DNA of 6,909 nucleotides from JAGOBX01 sp017999075 [NCBI: Candidatus Babelota bacterium] (GTDB lineage Bacteria > JAGOBX01). Shown here piece by piece: positions 6,737 through 6,909 of the stretch. A program made the translations under genes and the position numbers. The first letter of the stretch is position 1. Each line of letters begins with the position of its first letter. The stretch lies in the NCBI GenBank assembly GCA_017999075.1, contig JAGOBX010000190.1, forward strand, positions 1 to 6,909, written 5' to 3'. The notes beneath the pieces were generated by a model. That model made no database searches and was not told the origin of the DNA. It was given only the letters and a program-made list of their open reading frames with translations.

Positions 6737-6909
6737 ATAGTATTTTTAGCAAATAAAAAAATCATATTATATTTTTTTATTTTATATTTAAAGTATATTT
6801 TTAGTTCGTCTTACACAAAAAATCCAACAAAATTAAATTCGGTGAATTAATAAAAATATCTGCGTATAATTATAGTATAACATAGTAATAAAATCATACG
6901 TAGATAATT

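Larger units (their letters stand above)
6695..6909. other. AT-rich noncoding region upstream of the giant gene
   Basis: These 215 bases contain 32 G or C (about 15%), half the level of the coding part, and are closed by stops in the frames I read on both strands, so no upstream gene end or start is visible. They hold the possible promoter described above, a perfect 10-base palindrome TATAATTATA (6865..6874) that places a -10-like hexamer on each strand, and a small weak hairpin (5-base arms 6836..6840 and 6844..6848, loop GGT). No convincing terminator, riboswitch or tRNA was seen. Confidence 0.7.

Noticed and set aside
6549-6740. Plus-strand frame of 63 codons overlapping the gene start and promoter region
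   Set aside because: Mostly antisense to the signal peptide and first repeat; its Ile/Tyr/Lys-rich end merely reflects AT-rich DNA.
6836-6848. Small hairpin (AATTC, GGT loop, GAATT) as a terminator
   Set aside because: Only five base pairs with a single G-C pair; too weak, and no gene end is visible next to it.

Overview
The window is almost entirely one gene. A single reading frame runs on the minus strand from an ATG at 6694..6692 to the left edge (position 1) with no stop codon. It encodes at least 2231 residues of a giant secreted or surface-exposed repeat protein whose C-terminus lies outside the window. I checked the frame by locating the first residue of seventeen successive repeats; all fall in the same phase, so I see no frameshift. 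No RNA gene, CRISPR array, insertion sequence or second protein gene is visible.

Layout, in the direction of translation (right to left): 6909..6695 is very AT-rich noncoding DNA (about 15% G+C by count) with a plausible promoter just before the gene. Residues 1-24 form a signal-peptide-like N-terminus. Residues 25-149 are a degenerate first repeat. Residues 150-859 are array I, six repeats alternating between two types (A-B-A-B-A-B). Residues 860-1545 are a central block of five longer, more divergent repeats. Residues 1546-2231 are array II, again A-B-A-B-A-B, with the sixth repeat cut by the window edge. Each repeat is about 114-144 residues and is built from alternating hydrophobic and polar stretches that look like a beta-sandwich (Ig-like) domain. 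Recurring landmarks are a Tyr-Ile-Glu-Ala strand, an Asp/Asn-rich loop, a Glu-Thr-x-x-Asn-Ser/Thr-Gly-x-Phe/Tyr-Arg-Gly turn, and an Ile-Thr-Ile-Pro strand leading into the next repeat.

The organism appears to be an AT-rich bacterium (coding DNA about 30% G+C in sampled lines). The start codon lacks a Shine-Dalgarno sequence and is preceded by A/T-rich DNA, as is common in Bacteroidota and some other phyla. The Asn/Ser/Thr/Ile-rich composition fits an extracellular protein. I cannot name the phylum with confidence. The likely role is a long fibrous adhesin, cell-surface or matrix protein; this is inferred from architecture, not from a recognised named family. The anchoring or secretion signal expected at the C-terminus is not in view.
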